NCBI GenBank assembly: GCA_047975205.1 | Contig: JBKEDC010000030.1 | Location: 1-62,813 of the forward strand | DNA: 62,813 nt | Direction: 5' to 3' | Origin: JBKEDC01 sp047975205 | GTDB lineage: Bacteria > Bacteroidota > Bacteroidia > Bacteroidales > Prolixibacteraceae | Part shown: positions 54,187 through 62,386 of the stretch, one piece after another | Numbering within the stretch: position 1 is the first letter of the stretch | Layout of the letters: each line of letters opens with the position of its first letter | Notes under the pieces: model-generated | Database searches by the model: none | Seen by the model: the letters and a program-made list of their open reading frames with translations, nothing else | What the model was told of the DNA's origin: nothing | Program-made: the position numbers and the translations under genes

Positions 54187-55092
54187 TTATTGCTCCCCCT
54201 TCCGATATTCACTCGGTGATACTCCTACACTTTTTTTAAACATTCGAGTGAAATGCTGAGGATATCTGAATCCTAGCTTGTAGGCTATTTCGCTAATCGA
54301 TTCAGAGGTATCTAAGACTCTGTTCTTAGCTATATTCATTACAGAGGTATGAATGTATTCTTGCGCTGATTTTCCGATTTCCTTTTTTACAAGATCGCCG
54401 AAATAATTGGGAGATAGGTTGAGTTTTCCGGCAAAAAATGATACTGACGGAAGTCCTCCAAATTCTGCTTTATCCTCCTTGAAATAATTGGATAACTCTT
54501 CTTCAAAACGAGACATGATGCCCTTATTCACATGCTCACGAGTAATAAACTGACGATCGTAGAAGCGCAGACAATAATCTAAAAATAACTGAATGTTATT
54601 CACAATAAGTTTTCTACTGTGTTTATCAATAGTTTGCTCTAGTTCATATTGAATCTTATGAAATAGTTCCATAATCATTTGGCGTTCTCGTTCCGATGTA
54701 TGCAATGCTTCACTGGTATCATAAGAAAAGAAAGTATAATTGCCGATGTGTTTTCCCAAATTTGTTTTCAAAATTAAATCTGGATGGAATAGCAGAGCCC
54801 AACCCTTTTTCTTTGCAGGTTCAGGTCTCTTTATAACTTCTAATACCTGACCGGGAGATACAAAGACCAAGCTTCCTTCTTGATAGTCGTATTTATTTCT
54901 GCCATACCGCAATTCGCCGCAATTAAATTCTTTTAGAAATATGGCATAGATACCATAATAAAAGTGAGAATGTTTACCATAATCTATTTCCGTTTCCGAG
55001 AGATCTACAACGCTTACTAAAGGATGAAGAGTTTCAACCTTATTTAATTTATTGTAGTCGCTCACTGTGTCAATCCTAAATGTATCTTTCAT
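54187..55092 (-). CDS. AraC family transcriptional regulator
   Basis: A 301-residue regulator with an N-terminal cupin-like sensing domain (about 25-130) and a C-terminal AraC helix-turn-helix pair (about 200-298). The second helix-turn-helix reads ISEIAYKLGFRYPQHFTRMFKKSVGVSPSEYR. It is divergent from the iron-dependent alcohol dehydrogenase gene, the layout of YqhC/YqhD-like pairs. It probably controls that gene in response to aldehydes, by analogy only. Confidence 0.9.
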   Translation of the reverse strand: MKDTFRIDTVSDYNKLNKVETLHPLVSVVDLSETEIDYGKHSHFYYGIYAIFLKEFNCGELRYGRNKYDYQEGSLVFVSPGQVLEVIKRPEPAKKKGWALLFHPDLILKTNLGKHIGNYTFFSYDTSEALHTSERERQMIMELFHKIQYELEQTIDKHSRKLIVNNIQLFLDYCLRFYDRQFITREHVNKGIMSRFEEELSNYFKEDKAEFGGLPSVSFFAGKLNLSPNYFGDLVKKEIGKSAQEYIHTSVMNIAKNRVLDTSESISEIAYKLGFRYPQHFTRMFKKSVGVSPSEYRKGEQ

Positions 55093-55263
55093 ATCTTTTA
55101 TTCCTTAACAGTACGTAAATATACGCTACTTTCAGCTTGATTGTTCCATGTTAAAACCTAAAAGAGTAATAATGGTAGAACAATCCGTAATTTGTATAAT
55201 AAAGTGAAAAGGGTAGCATCAGATATTTGCAATACAAACTTTTAGAAGTAAATAAAAACAATA

Positions 55264-56463
55264 ATGAGAATGAAGAATTTTAGTTTTTATGTGCCTACTA
55301 CCGTTCATTTCGGTAAAGGACAAGTGGAAAAATTAGCCGCTTCGATTAAACAATTCGGAGGAAGTAAAGTACTGTTGGTTTATGGTGGAGGAAGTATTAA
55401 AAAGAATGGCATATACGATGCTGTTATTTCAGAATTAATTAAAGCTGATATTTCTTATGTAGATTGTGCCGGAATCAGACCAAACCCACCGGTTGCAGAT
55501 GTTCGAAGAGGTATTGAGATATACAAAAAAAATAATTGTGATTTTATTTTGGCAGTTGGTGGCGGTTCAACAATTGATGCTTCAAAAGCTATGGCAGCAG
55601 GAGTTTGCTATGCCGGTAATGTTATGGATTTGATGGCGGATGGTAAAGGCGAGATAATAGCTGCTGCACCCTTGGCATCGGTGCTAACTATGGCAGGGAC
55701 GGGTAGTGAGTTAGATATGGGAGGTGTAATTACAAGCGAAGTGAATCATAAGAAACATACAATTATGCATCCTTTGCTATATCCTAAATTCTCTATTCTC
55801 GACCCTACATATACATTCACTGTGCCGGAAATTCATGCTATGGCAGGTTGTTTTGATGCCTTTAACCATTTATTGGAATGTTATTTTGTGGTAGGAAGTG
55901 AGAATACAGATGTGCAAAATATGATGAATGAGGGTTTGATGCGTGCAATTGTTAAGAATGCACCCAAAATTCTGGCAAACCCGGAAGATTATGATGCTCG
56001 GGCAAATATTATGTGGGCAAGTTCTATGGCTCTCGCTAGTTTTCAGTTTTCTTTGGGCAAAGAAGAAACGAGCTGGCCTATACACCGCATGGGGCATGAA
56101 CTATCTAGTTTGTATAACATGACTCACGGAATTACATTGGCATTACTTACATCTTCATATTTGGCCTATATGCTTGAAAAAGTGCCTAAATACGATTGGT
56201 TATATGCAAATTTTGCTCGCAATGTTTTTGGAGTACAAGAAGAAAACGATACTATTGCTGCTAAATTGGGAATAGAGAAAGTGAAAGAATTTATTTGTTC
56301 GATCAACATGCCTAATAGTTTGAAGGAAGTAGGTGTAGAGGAAGATAAATTGGAGTATTTGGCAGAAAAAACAGTAGAATGGGAGAATGTTGGAGCTTTG
56401 GGTGAATTAGATAAAGAAGATATCTTGGAGATTTTTAAACGAGCGTATAATCCTGTATGGTAG
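55264..56463 (+). CDS. Iron-containing alcohol dehydrogenase (YqhD/BDH-like)
   Basis: A 399-residue group III dehydrogenase, probably reducing aldehydes with NADPH. The cofactor-binding GGGSTIDASKAMAAG (about 98-112) is visible. Metal-site residues are in AGCFDAFNHLLECYF (Asp and His) and in HRMGHELSSLYNMTHGITLALL (two His). An ATG two codons later is an alternative start. It is divergent from the AraC regulator, with a 171-base intergenic region that likely contains the operator. Confidence 0.92.
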   Translation: MRMKNFSFYVPTTVHFGKGQVEKLAASIKQFGGSKVLLVYGGGSIKKNGIYDAVISELIKADISYVDCAGIRPNPPVADVRRGIEIYKKNNCDFILAVGGGSTIDASKAMAAGVCYAGNVMDLMADGKGEIIAAAPLASVLTMAGTGSELDMGGVITSEVNHKKHTIMHPLLYPKFSILDPTYTFTVPEIHAMAGCFDAFNHLLECYFVVGSENTDVQNMMNEGLMRAIVKNAPKILANPEDYDARANIMWASSMALASFQFSLGKEETSWPIHRMGHELSSLYNMTHGITLALLTSSYLAYMLEKVPKYDWLYANFARNVFGVQEENDTIAAKLGIEKVKEFICSINMPNSLKEVGVEEDKLEYLAEKTVEWENVGALGELDKEDILEIFKRAYNPVW

Positions 56464-56590
56464 GTTTGTGGCAATTGTGGATTTACAAAAAAGAACAATC
56501 TCTCATTTAATTGGAATGGTTGAATGAGAGATTGTTTCGTCTAATAATCAAGTTGTATCAATATCTTTTTATGAAGATAAGAAGATTTTT

Positions 56591-57000
56591 TTACTGAATG
56601 CACTTCTTTTTCCAATGATAAAAGATGAGCGGAATAAGCTATATAGATAATCCTCCAACACCAGCTAATGCTAAGGGGCGTTGCAGCTCAGTTCCTAATC
56701 CGGGAAATATAGCGAATGGAACTAAGGCTAAAATTGTGGTTAAACTGGTCATCAATATTGCATTTAAGCGCGTGTGTCCTCCTTTTATTATTGCCTTCAA
56801 CAAGGGATTTCCTGCTTGCAGGTTTTTCTGAATAGCATCAATTTTTAAAATGGAATTGTTAATAATGATACCTGATATCATGACTAATCCAATTAAAGAC
56901 ATTATGCTTAGTCCTTGATTGGATAATACGAGTAATATTATTCCTCCTGATAATCCTAAGGGAAGTTCAGCTAATACAATAAATGGTAAAATCAAAAATA
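56591..57000 (-). pseudogene. C-terminal fossil of an RND efflux transporter
   Basis: The frame encodes only the last membrane helices of an AcrB/MexB-type pump: PFIVLAELPLGLSGGIILLVL, SLIGLVMISGIIINNSILKID and RPLALAGVGGLSI. The N-terminal 900 or so residues are missing. A TAG interrupts the end, after which the frame continues with LIPLIFYHWKKK to a TAA at 56591, so a few codons of the last helix are lost as well. It is not functional and marks past deletion or transfer. Confidence 0.85.
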
Positions 57001-57210
57001 TAAAATAATAATTTAAAAAATAATTATTATGTATGATTTAATAACTTTCTCTATGCTTTTATTAAGGATTTGATAGTTAAATAAATAGAATGCATAAATA
57101 TCTCATTTTGATATTTTTTCTCAGGATAGATGAAATACTCTCTCTCTATTTTTTAAGCTTCTTTTTTTCAATAAAATCTATTTCTGAATGAAAAATACAT
57201 GCATTTTACA

Positions 57211-57246
57211 TATACGCTTTCCTTCCTTCAGAAAGGAAAGCGTATA
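57211..57246. repeat. Perfect 14-base hairpin
   Basis: TATACGCTTTCCTT (57211-57224) pairs with AAGGAAAGCGTATA (57233-57246) around an 8-base loop. It may be an old terminator of the lost transporter operon, or a structured element before the cytochrome operon. Confidence 0.7.
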
Positions 57247-57290
57247 AAAATACTTTTATGCGATATCTGCAAATAAGAATACTTTGAAAA

Positions 57291-57337
57291 ACGCTAGTTT
57301 CCTTCTTTCTCTTCTTGAGAAAAGAAGGAATTAGCGT
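57291..57337. repeat. Second hairpin related to the first
   Basis: ACGCTAGTTTCCTTCTTT pairs with AAAGAAGGAATTAGCGT with one bulge or mismatch, around a 12-base loop. The left arm shares the ACGCT...TTTCCTT pattern with the hairpin 45 bases upstream. Confidence 0.65.
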
Positions 57338-57557
57338 AAATTATTATTATTCGAACTTAAGAAAAACCTTTACAATGTCAATATTTGGTCACTCTTAATA
57401 GCTAAGAAGACCATTTTTGAAAAAATATACAGATTTTTTGTTATTTCGGTCGGTAAAGAAGATGCTTACATGTTGTTAATGAGTTTGCTATATCATAACT
57501 TAAAAAATATAACAATAACGTTAAATACTCGATATGCTAAATGGAGTTTGCAGCTGC

Positions 57558-57590
57558 TTTGGGCTTCGCATACTTTAATTATTATCTTTG
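57558..57590 (+). promoter_or_regulatory. Promoter of the cytochrome b/Rieske/octaheme operon
   Basis: TTTG at 57558-57561 and TATCTTTG at 57583-57590 are separated by 21 bases, a good match to both Bacteroidota promoter elements. It predicts transcription from about 57596 and so excludes the ATG at 57541 as the start of the cytochrome b gene. Confidence 0.65.
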
Positions 57591-57609
57591 CTCAAACATT
57601 CGAAAACTT

Positions 57610-58872
57610 ATGCAAAGAGATACCAAAGAACAGCCGTCGTGGATGAAGTTTATTCTTCACATTCATCCCCCTAAATTAGCTAAAAAATCGATGGCAATAA
57701 ATCGAACTTACGGGCTTGGCGGAATAGCTGCTTTGTTGTTCGTGGTTCTAGCCGTAACCGGTGTTTTTCTCCGTTTCAAATACATGCCTACTGTTGATGA
57801 AGCCTATTATTCCATTGTAAGACTGCAAGATTACTTTGTGTTTGGTCGGTTGCTTCGCAATATGCATTATTGGGCAGCAAACTTTATGATTTTAGTGGTG
57901 GTGCTGCATCTGTTGCGCGTGCTTTTTTCGAATGCTATATACTATGAACGAGCCGGAAACTGGCGTTATGGTATCGTTATGCTGGTGTTTACATTTTTAT
58001 TTGCATTTACCGGATACCTATTGACTTGGGATCAGTTATCATATTGGGCTGTTACCATTATGCTGAGTTTAGTGGAATATATTCCGGTGGTTGGGGCAAC
58101 TTTGGCAGAATGGATTAAAGGAGGCGAGCATATCGGGCAGCAAACTTTGCTTACATTTTATTCGCTGCACACTGGAGTGCTTCCGTTTTTAATGCTGTGT
58201 CTTATGATGGTGCATTTTTATTTGGTTCGCAAGGCAAAAGGAGTGGCATATACTTTGGCAGAGGATGAGCCGGACGAGAAGGTAAGAGCATATCCGGATT
58301 TGGTGCGAGTAGAAGCTTTGGCAGCTTTGGGCGTTTTTGTCGTACTCTTAGTTCTGAGTCTGTTTTTTAACGCTCCGCTAAAAGATATGGCAAATCCGGA
58401 TATTACACCAAATCCGAGTAAAGCACCGTGGTATTTTATCGGCCTGCAAGAAATGCTGCTCCATTTTCATCCGCTTATTGTGTTGAGTATTCCTATTCTG
58501 ACACTTTATGCCTTGTTTCGCATGCCGGTGTGGCGTTGTGCTAAAGATAAAGTAGGCCTGTGGTTTAATGGAGATGAAAATAAGACTGCCGTATTTCGAT
58601 ATATCGGAATAGCCGTGATATGGACTGCTTTTATAGCTTTGGGCGATGATGTTCTTCGTTCACGAGCTCATTTAGATACGTCAGGTTGGTATGGAGTGTT
58701 GCTATTTTTTGTTTACCTTTTACCTCTAGCATTTGTCTTTTGGAAGAGAAGGAACGGCGAAAAAGCCTCGTTGGTGCTGATTTTTTTCACCTTTATCAGT
58801 GTGAGTTATATCGTATTAAGTATTATTGCTTTCTTCTTGCGAGGCGAGGGGATGACATTATTCTTCCTATAA
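57610..58872 (+). CDS. Cytochrome b of a Rieske/cytochrome b complex
   Basis: A 420-residue membrane protein that oxidises quinol and carries two b hemes. Start at the ATG at 57610, downstream of the promoter box. Heme ligands are H86 and H100 (spacing 13) and H187 and H202 (spacing 14), the arrangement of cytochrome b6-like proteins. A PetD-like half follows with the Qo-site motif SKAPWYFIGLQEMLLH (about 270) and three further helices. Fused b6-PetD of this type is known in several anaerobes. It is first in an operon with the Rieske and octaheme genes. Confidence 0.92.
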   Translation: MQRDTKEQPSWMKFILHIHPPKLAKKSMAINRTYGLGGIAALLFVVLAVTGVFLRFKYMPTVDEAYYSIVRLQDYFVFGRLLRNMHYWAANFMILVVVLHLLRVLFSNAIYYERAGNWRYGIVMLVFTFLFAFTGYLLTWDQLSYWAVTIMLSLVEYIPVVGATLAEWIKGGEHIGQQTLLTFYSLHTGVLPFLMLCLMMVHFYLVRKAKGVAYTLAEDEPDEKVRAYPDLVRVEALAALGVFVVLLVLSLFFNAPLKDMANPDITPNPSKAPWYFIGLQEMLLHFHPLIVLSIPILTLYALFRMPVWRCAKDKVGLWFNGDENKTAVFRYIGIAVIWTAFIALGDDVLRSRAHLDTSGWYGVLLFFVYLLPLAFVFWKRRNGEKASLVLIFFTFISVSYIVLSIIAFFLRGEGMTLFFL

Positions 58873-58885
58873 AATAAAAAGAAGT

Positions 58886-59347
58886 ATGGACAGAAGAAAT
58901 TTTTTAAAGAAAGCTATAGGAGGTGTTATAGGTTTGCAGTTCGTGGCCTTATTTTATTCCTTCTTTAAGAATAAACCGGAAGAGAAAAAAGAGAACGATG
59001 ATTGGGTAGAGCTCGGTATGATTAACGACTTCGAGAAAGGGAAGACTTACAGTTTCCCAAGCAATAAAGTCTTTTTGCATAGAACTGGGGAAGGCGATTT
59101 TTTGGCTATATCGAACAAATGCACACACTTAGGTTGTGCCGTAACGCTTGATAGCAGGACCTCTGGATTTATTTGTCCGTGTCATTCTTCACATTTTGAT
59201 AAGTTGGGCAATGTTACCCAATCTCCGGCTAAGCGAGCACTTGATTATTATCCTATTCGGATTCAAGCAAATAAACTTTTGGTAAATCTGAACGACAGTA
59301 CGAAAAGAGCAAGCTTTAGTAAAAATCAATTAACTACTGTTTCATGA
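58886..59347 (+). CDS. Rieske iron-sulfur protein
   Basis: A 153-residue Rieske protein. The N-terminus MDRRNFLKKAIGG contains a twin-arginine signal whose hydrophobic stretch serves as membrane anchor. The 2Fe-2S cluster is held by C79-T-H81-L-G-C84 and C97-P-C99-H100 in CTHLGC and CPCHSSHFD, including the two cysteines for the usual disulfide. It accepts one electron of quinol in the cytochrome b complex. It starts 13 bases after the cytochrome b gene, and its stop overlaps the start of the next gene. Confidence 0.95.
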   Translation: MDRRNFLKKAIGGVIGLQFVALFYSFFKNKPEEKKENDDWVELGMINDFEKGKTYSFPSNKVFLHRTGEGDFLAISNKCTHLGCAVTLDSRTSGFICPCHSSHFDKLGNVTQSPAKRALDYYPIRIQANKLLVNLNDSTKRASFSKNQLTTVS

Positions 59348-61734
59348 TAACATCCAACAAACAACGAAGCTATCGTCTGTATCTGCTTGTGTTAATTGCC
59401 GTGTTGATTCCATTATTCGTGATTAAACAGCTATTTTTCCCGGTAACTACAGAGATCATGGGTGAACCTCAGTATGTGGGGCGAGAGGTCTGTGTCGAAT
59501 GTCATGGCACGGAAGAACATGACTTTATGGGATCTGATCATGATTTGGCTATGGATGTTGCTAATGATAGTACGGTGCTGGCAGATTTCAACCATGCAGA
59601 ACTACACAGAAGTAATGGGGAGGTGAACAAGGCTTATAAGAAAAATGATAAATATTATGTGCTTACCGATGGTGAAGACGGGGGCATGAAAGAATATGAA
59701 GTGAAGTATGTGTTTGGGCACTATCCGCTGCAAAACTACTTGGTAGAGTTCCCCGGAGGGAAGTTGCAGGTATTGCCGCTAACGTGGAGTACGCGAGATA
59801 GCGCATGGTACTATATGGCAGATTCGATTCCGCAATATGCAAAGGTTGATCATAAAGATTGGTTGCATTGGACTAATCAGGCGCAAAACTGGAACTCTAT
59901 GTGTGCCTATTGTCATACAACCGGATTTAAAAAGAATTATGATGTAGAAACCGATACCTATCACAGCACATGGACAGAAGGCGATGTGAGTTGTGAGGCT
60001 TGTCATGGCCCGGCATCGAATCATATCAAGTGGGCAAACATGCCTGAATATGCACAGAAAGATTGGGATAATTACGGATTAGTGACAAAAACGAGTGGCT
60101 TGGATGATAATGAGCAATATGTAGAGATGTGTGCTCGCTGTCATTCGCGCAGGGCAACTTTCGGCGATCAATATCCACACAACATGGCTACTTACGATTT
60201 TATGCAAATGGCATTACCGCAAGAACCGCAATGGTATGTTGATGGGCAAGTGCATGATGAAGATTATGTGGTTGCATCGTTCATGCAAAGTAAAATGTTC
60301 CAACGAGGTGTGCAATGTAATGATTGCCATAATGTACACTCAGGAGAACGAAAGTTGGAGGGGAATGCGCTGTGTTTTCAATGTCATAATCCTGCTGATT
60401 ATGATACTTATGCCCATCATCATCATAAATATGCCGGAGAAAAGGGAGAAGCTGTTACTTCCCTATATGGCGATAAATATGATGTGGGCTCAGGAACAGA
60501 GTGTGTGAACTGTCATATGCCGGCACAATATTATATGGGAGTAGATTTGCGAAATGACCACAGTTTCCGCGTGCCTCGACCTGATTTGTCAGATAAATTA
60601 GGTTCTCCGAATGCTTGTGTGCAATGCCACGGCAATGAAACTAACCAATGGGCAGCAAAACAAATAGAACAGTGGCATGGTAAGCCTTATAAGAAACATT
60701 GGGGTGAAACTGTTTTTGCAGCGAAGCAAGGTGAGGCAGGATCTGATTCTGCATTACTCCGAATAATAGACAGTGCTCCGAAAGTATATCCGAATATTGT
60801 GCGAAGCACAGCGTTGGCAACTTTAGATCAAGAAAAACACGATGATGTGTTTTATCGCTACCTAACCGATGAAAATGATATGCTTCGGAATACAGCCATC
60901 AATACTATGTTCATAAATAACGATGAGGATGCGGCTCATATCTTTCCATTATTGAGTGATGCTCGTCGTGCAGTGCGTTCTGCAGCAGCTTTTAAATTGC
61001 TTAATTATCCTAAAAATAGGATTCCGAAGAAATATTTAGAGCGCTTTAAGTCGGCAGTAGAAGATTTCGGAGATATTCAGAAGTATAATGCTGATTTTCC
61101 TCTAGGTAGGTTTAATTTAGGAAATTATTATGTACTTAAGAGTTCTGTTTCGGGCAGCAGAGAAGATAGTTTGAAGTATAGTGCGCAAGCTGATGAATGT
61201 TTTATGAAGGCTTATGCGCAAGACACAGCAATGAATCAATTTGCTTTACAGCTAGCCTATCGCTTCAATACAAAAGGAGATTTGCAGAAATCATCTGACT
61301 ATTTTGCGGCTTATTTGAAGGCAGTTCCAAATGATGCCGGCGCAAATTATGACTATGGGCTACTGCTCTCGAGTATTGCAGGAGAGAAGTTGAAAACTGA
61401 GGGTGAAATACCATTAGCGCGTAAGAAAGAACTTTATGATGATGTGTTAAAGCATTTGAAAATGGCTATCAAATTAGATCCGCTGAATATGAGCTTCAAC
61501 TATAATAATATTTCTCAGGTATATATGTATTATGGTGAAAACGATAAGGCAGAGCAAATACTTCAAAAGGCTATAGGTGCACGAGGGGGAACCTTAGTAG
61601 ATTATGCCAATTTGTTCAATTTTTATGCTATAACGCATAATAAACCGAAAGCGGAGGCTATGGCAAAAACAATTGTAGATAAATATCCGAATGACCCAAA
61701 CGTCCAGAAACTTAAAGGGTGGAAAATGCCATAA
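59344..61734 (+). CDS. Octaheme cytochrome c with C-terminal repeat domain
   Basis: A 796-residue membrane-anchored periplasmic cytochrome. One N-terminal helix (about 12-32) is followed by eight CxxCH motifs starting at residues 50, 187, 217, 263, 325, 344, 387 and 425. After the heme domain come a HEAT-like segment (about 500-570) and TPR-like helices (about 600-790) likely to bind partners. The ATG overlaps the Rieske stop as ATGA, so it is translationally coupled. It probably replaces cytochrome c1 as the electron acceptor of the complex. The final electron acceptor is not identified. Confidence 0.93.
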   Translation: MITSNKQRSYRLYLLVLIAVLIPLFVIKQLFFPVTTEIMGEPQYVGREVCVECHGTEEHDFMGSDHDLAMDVANDSTVLADFNHAELHRSNGEVNKAYKKNDKYYVLTDGEDGGMKEYEVKYVFGHYPLQNYLVEFPGGKLQVLPLTWSTRDSAWYYMADSIPQYAKVDHKDWLHWTNQAQNWNSMCAYCHTTGFKKNYDVETDTYHSTWTEGDVSCEACHGPASNHIKWANMPEYAQKDWDNYGLVTKTSGLDDNEQYVEMCARCHSRRATFGDQYPHNMATYDFMQMALPQEPQWYVDGQVHDEDYVVASFMQSKMFQRGVQCNDCHNVHSGERKLEGNALCFQCHNPADYDTYAHHHHKYAGEKGEAVTSLYGDKYDVGSGTECVNCHMPAQYYMGVDLRNDHSFRVPRPDLSDKLGSPNACVQCHGNETNQWAAKQIEQWHGKPYKKHWGETVFAAKQGEAGSDSALLRIIDSAPKVYPNIVRSTALATLDQEKHDDVFYRYLTDENDMLRNTAINTMFINNDEDAAHIFPLLSDARRAVRSAAAFKLLNYPKNRIPKKYLERFKSAVEDFGDIQKYNADFPLGRFNLGNYYVLKSSVSGSREDSLKYSAQADECFMKAYAQDTAMNQFALQLAYRFNTKGDLQKSSDYFAAYLKAVPNDAGANYDYGLLLSSIAGEKLKTEGEIPLARKKELYDDVLKHLKMAIKLDPLNMSFNYNNISQVYMYYGENDKAEQILQKAIGARGGTLVDYANLFNFYAITHNKPKAEAMAKTIVDKYPNDPNVQKLKGWKMP

Positions 61735-61753
61735 GGCAATAAAACTATTGCCT
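61734..61753 (+). terminator. Short hairpin after the octaheme gene
   Basis: AGGCAATA pairs with TATTGCCT around AAAC, immediately after the stop, followed by CGTTTTAAA. It overlaps the end of the IS3 relic. A stronger terminator lies 45 bases on. Confidence 0.4.
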
Positions 61754-61838
61754 CGTTTTAAAAAGGTGTTACAGGATTAGACAGATATAAATTTAATTTC
61801 CGGAGGATTCATCTCCTCTGGATTTTTTTCTTTTTACA
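61748..61838 (-). repeat. Right-end relic of an IS3-family element, inverted
   Basis: From GTGTTACAGGATTAGACAG through TTCATCTCCT and CTTTTTA this aligns in reverse orientation with the right end of the IS3 element at about 26160-26251, including the C-terminal codons of OrfB. The terminal repeat (61748-61773) is degraded. The left side of the element is missing. Confidence 0.7.
61799..61829 (+). terminator. Intrinsic terminator formed from the IS3 end
   Basis: TCCGGAGGA pairs with TCCTCTGGA around TTCATC, with one G-T wobble, followed by seven T. It lies 65 bases after the octaheme gene stop. The corresponding stretch in the fuller IS3 copy forms a weaker hairpin. Confidence 0.75.
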
Positions 61839-61841
61839 CTT

Positions 61842-61881
61842 AAATTCTAGAACCTAAAATAGGCATTAGGTTTTAGAATTT
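61842..61881. repeat. 16-base inverted repeat
   Basis: AAATTCTAGAACCTAA pairs with TTAGGTTTTAGAATTT at 15 of 16 positions, 8-base loop. The right arm contains the stop of the IS30 transposase fragment. It lies at the junction between the IS3 and IS30 relics. Confidence 0.6.
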
Positions 61882-62052
61882 AAGCTGCGCAAAGTCCGGA
61901 TTGTACATACCTCGCTTTGTTGAATTACGTTTTATTTCTCTTCTAATTGTGCTTTCATCAAAGCCCAACTGTTTTGCAATAAAAACTTTTGTCTTTCCGC
62001 TTTTCAAATATGCAGCGATAGCATATTTTTGTTCCAGTCTTAAATGTCCCAT
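61873..62052 (-). pseudogene. IS30 transposase N-terminal fragment
   Basis: 59 codons from MGHLRLEQKYAIAAYLKSGK, then FIAKQLGFDESTIRREIKRN and TKRGMYNPDFAQLKF. This is the IS30-family N-terminal helix-turn-helix (HTH_38 type). The DDE catalytic domain is absent; the frame ends inside the 61842-61881 inverted repeat. It could still bind IS30 ends if expressed, but no more can be said. Confidence 0.8.
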
Positions 62053-62096
62053 CTTTAACCTTTTTAGTCGAAGACAAAGAAAGCATTTAATTCTGT

Positions 62097-62163
62097 GAGA
62101 GAAAGCCTTTGCGCTTTCTCTCTTTGCGAAGTGGAGCGTAGCGAAACGAAGCAAAGAGAGAAA
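62097..62163. repeat. Palindromic insert in the IS30 relic
   Basis: Two overlapping hairpins: GAGAGAAAGC (62097-62106) with GCTTTCTCTC (62113-62122), and TTTCTCTCTTTGC (62115-62127) with GCAAAGAGAGAAA (62151-62163). They share a strand, so they are mutually exclusive. The insert is absent from the IS30-derived element at 34.3 kb and resembles dispersed REP-like palindromes. Confidence 0.6.
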
Positions 62164-62194
62164 ATCATCTCCTAAGCGGGCATTTACTAATGGA

Positions 62195-62386
62195 ATTTTT
62201 CAAGCTTTATTCGCCTTAGTGATGTGTTGGATGGTAGGCTCAATTCTTTTATATGCACTTGATGTGATATGGAGTTCCAACACAGAAATATCATTTACAA
62301 ATATTTTAATTAAAACATTAGTGCCATCAGTACTTACAGTAATCATGTTGTTATTCCTCACCAGAAAAGAGAGTAAAAAAGACTAG
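62195..62386 (+). pseudogene. Remnant of a small two-helix membrane protein
   Basis: The plus-strand frame reads IFQALFALVMCWMVGSILLYALDV and IKTLVPSVLTVIMLLFLTRKESKKD, ending at TAG 62384-62386. An ATG at 62222 would give 54 residues. Protein-like sequence begins right where the IS30 end finishes, so the 5' part of the gene was probably removed by the insertion. No family recognised. Confidence 0.5.

Larger units (their letters stand above)
57001..57557. other. AT-rich gene-free stretch with two hairpins
   Basis: No gene is visible between the RND fossil and the cytochrome operon. It contains two hairpins described separately. The rest is low-complexity AT-rich sequence, possibly remnants of the deleted transporter operon. 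Confidence 0.5.
61866..62193 (-). mobile_element. IS30-family relic
   Basis: It retains the upstream end (GCGGGCATTTACTAATGG, to about 62193), the leader and the start of the transposase. The rest of the transposase and the far end are missing. A palindromic stretch of about 60 bases is inserted in the leader relative to the related element at 34.3 kb. Confidence 0.7.

Noticed and set aside
57541..57609. Longer cytochrome b start at 57541
   Set aside because: The extra 23 codons overlap a well-matched promoter (57558-57590) and do not resemble the family N-terminus.
60131..60508. 125-codon frame inside the octaheme gene
   Set aside because: It is a shifted-frame shadow of the cytochrome; its Cys/Met/Ile-rich sequence is an artefact.
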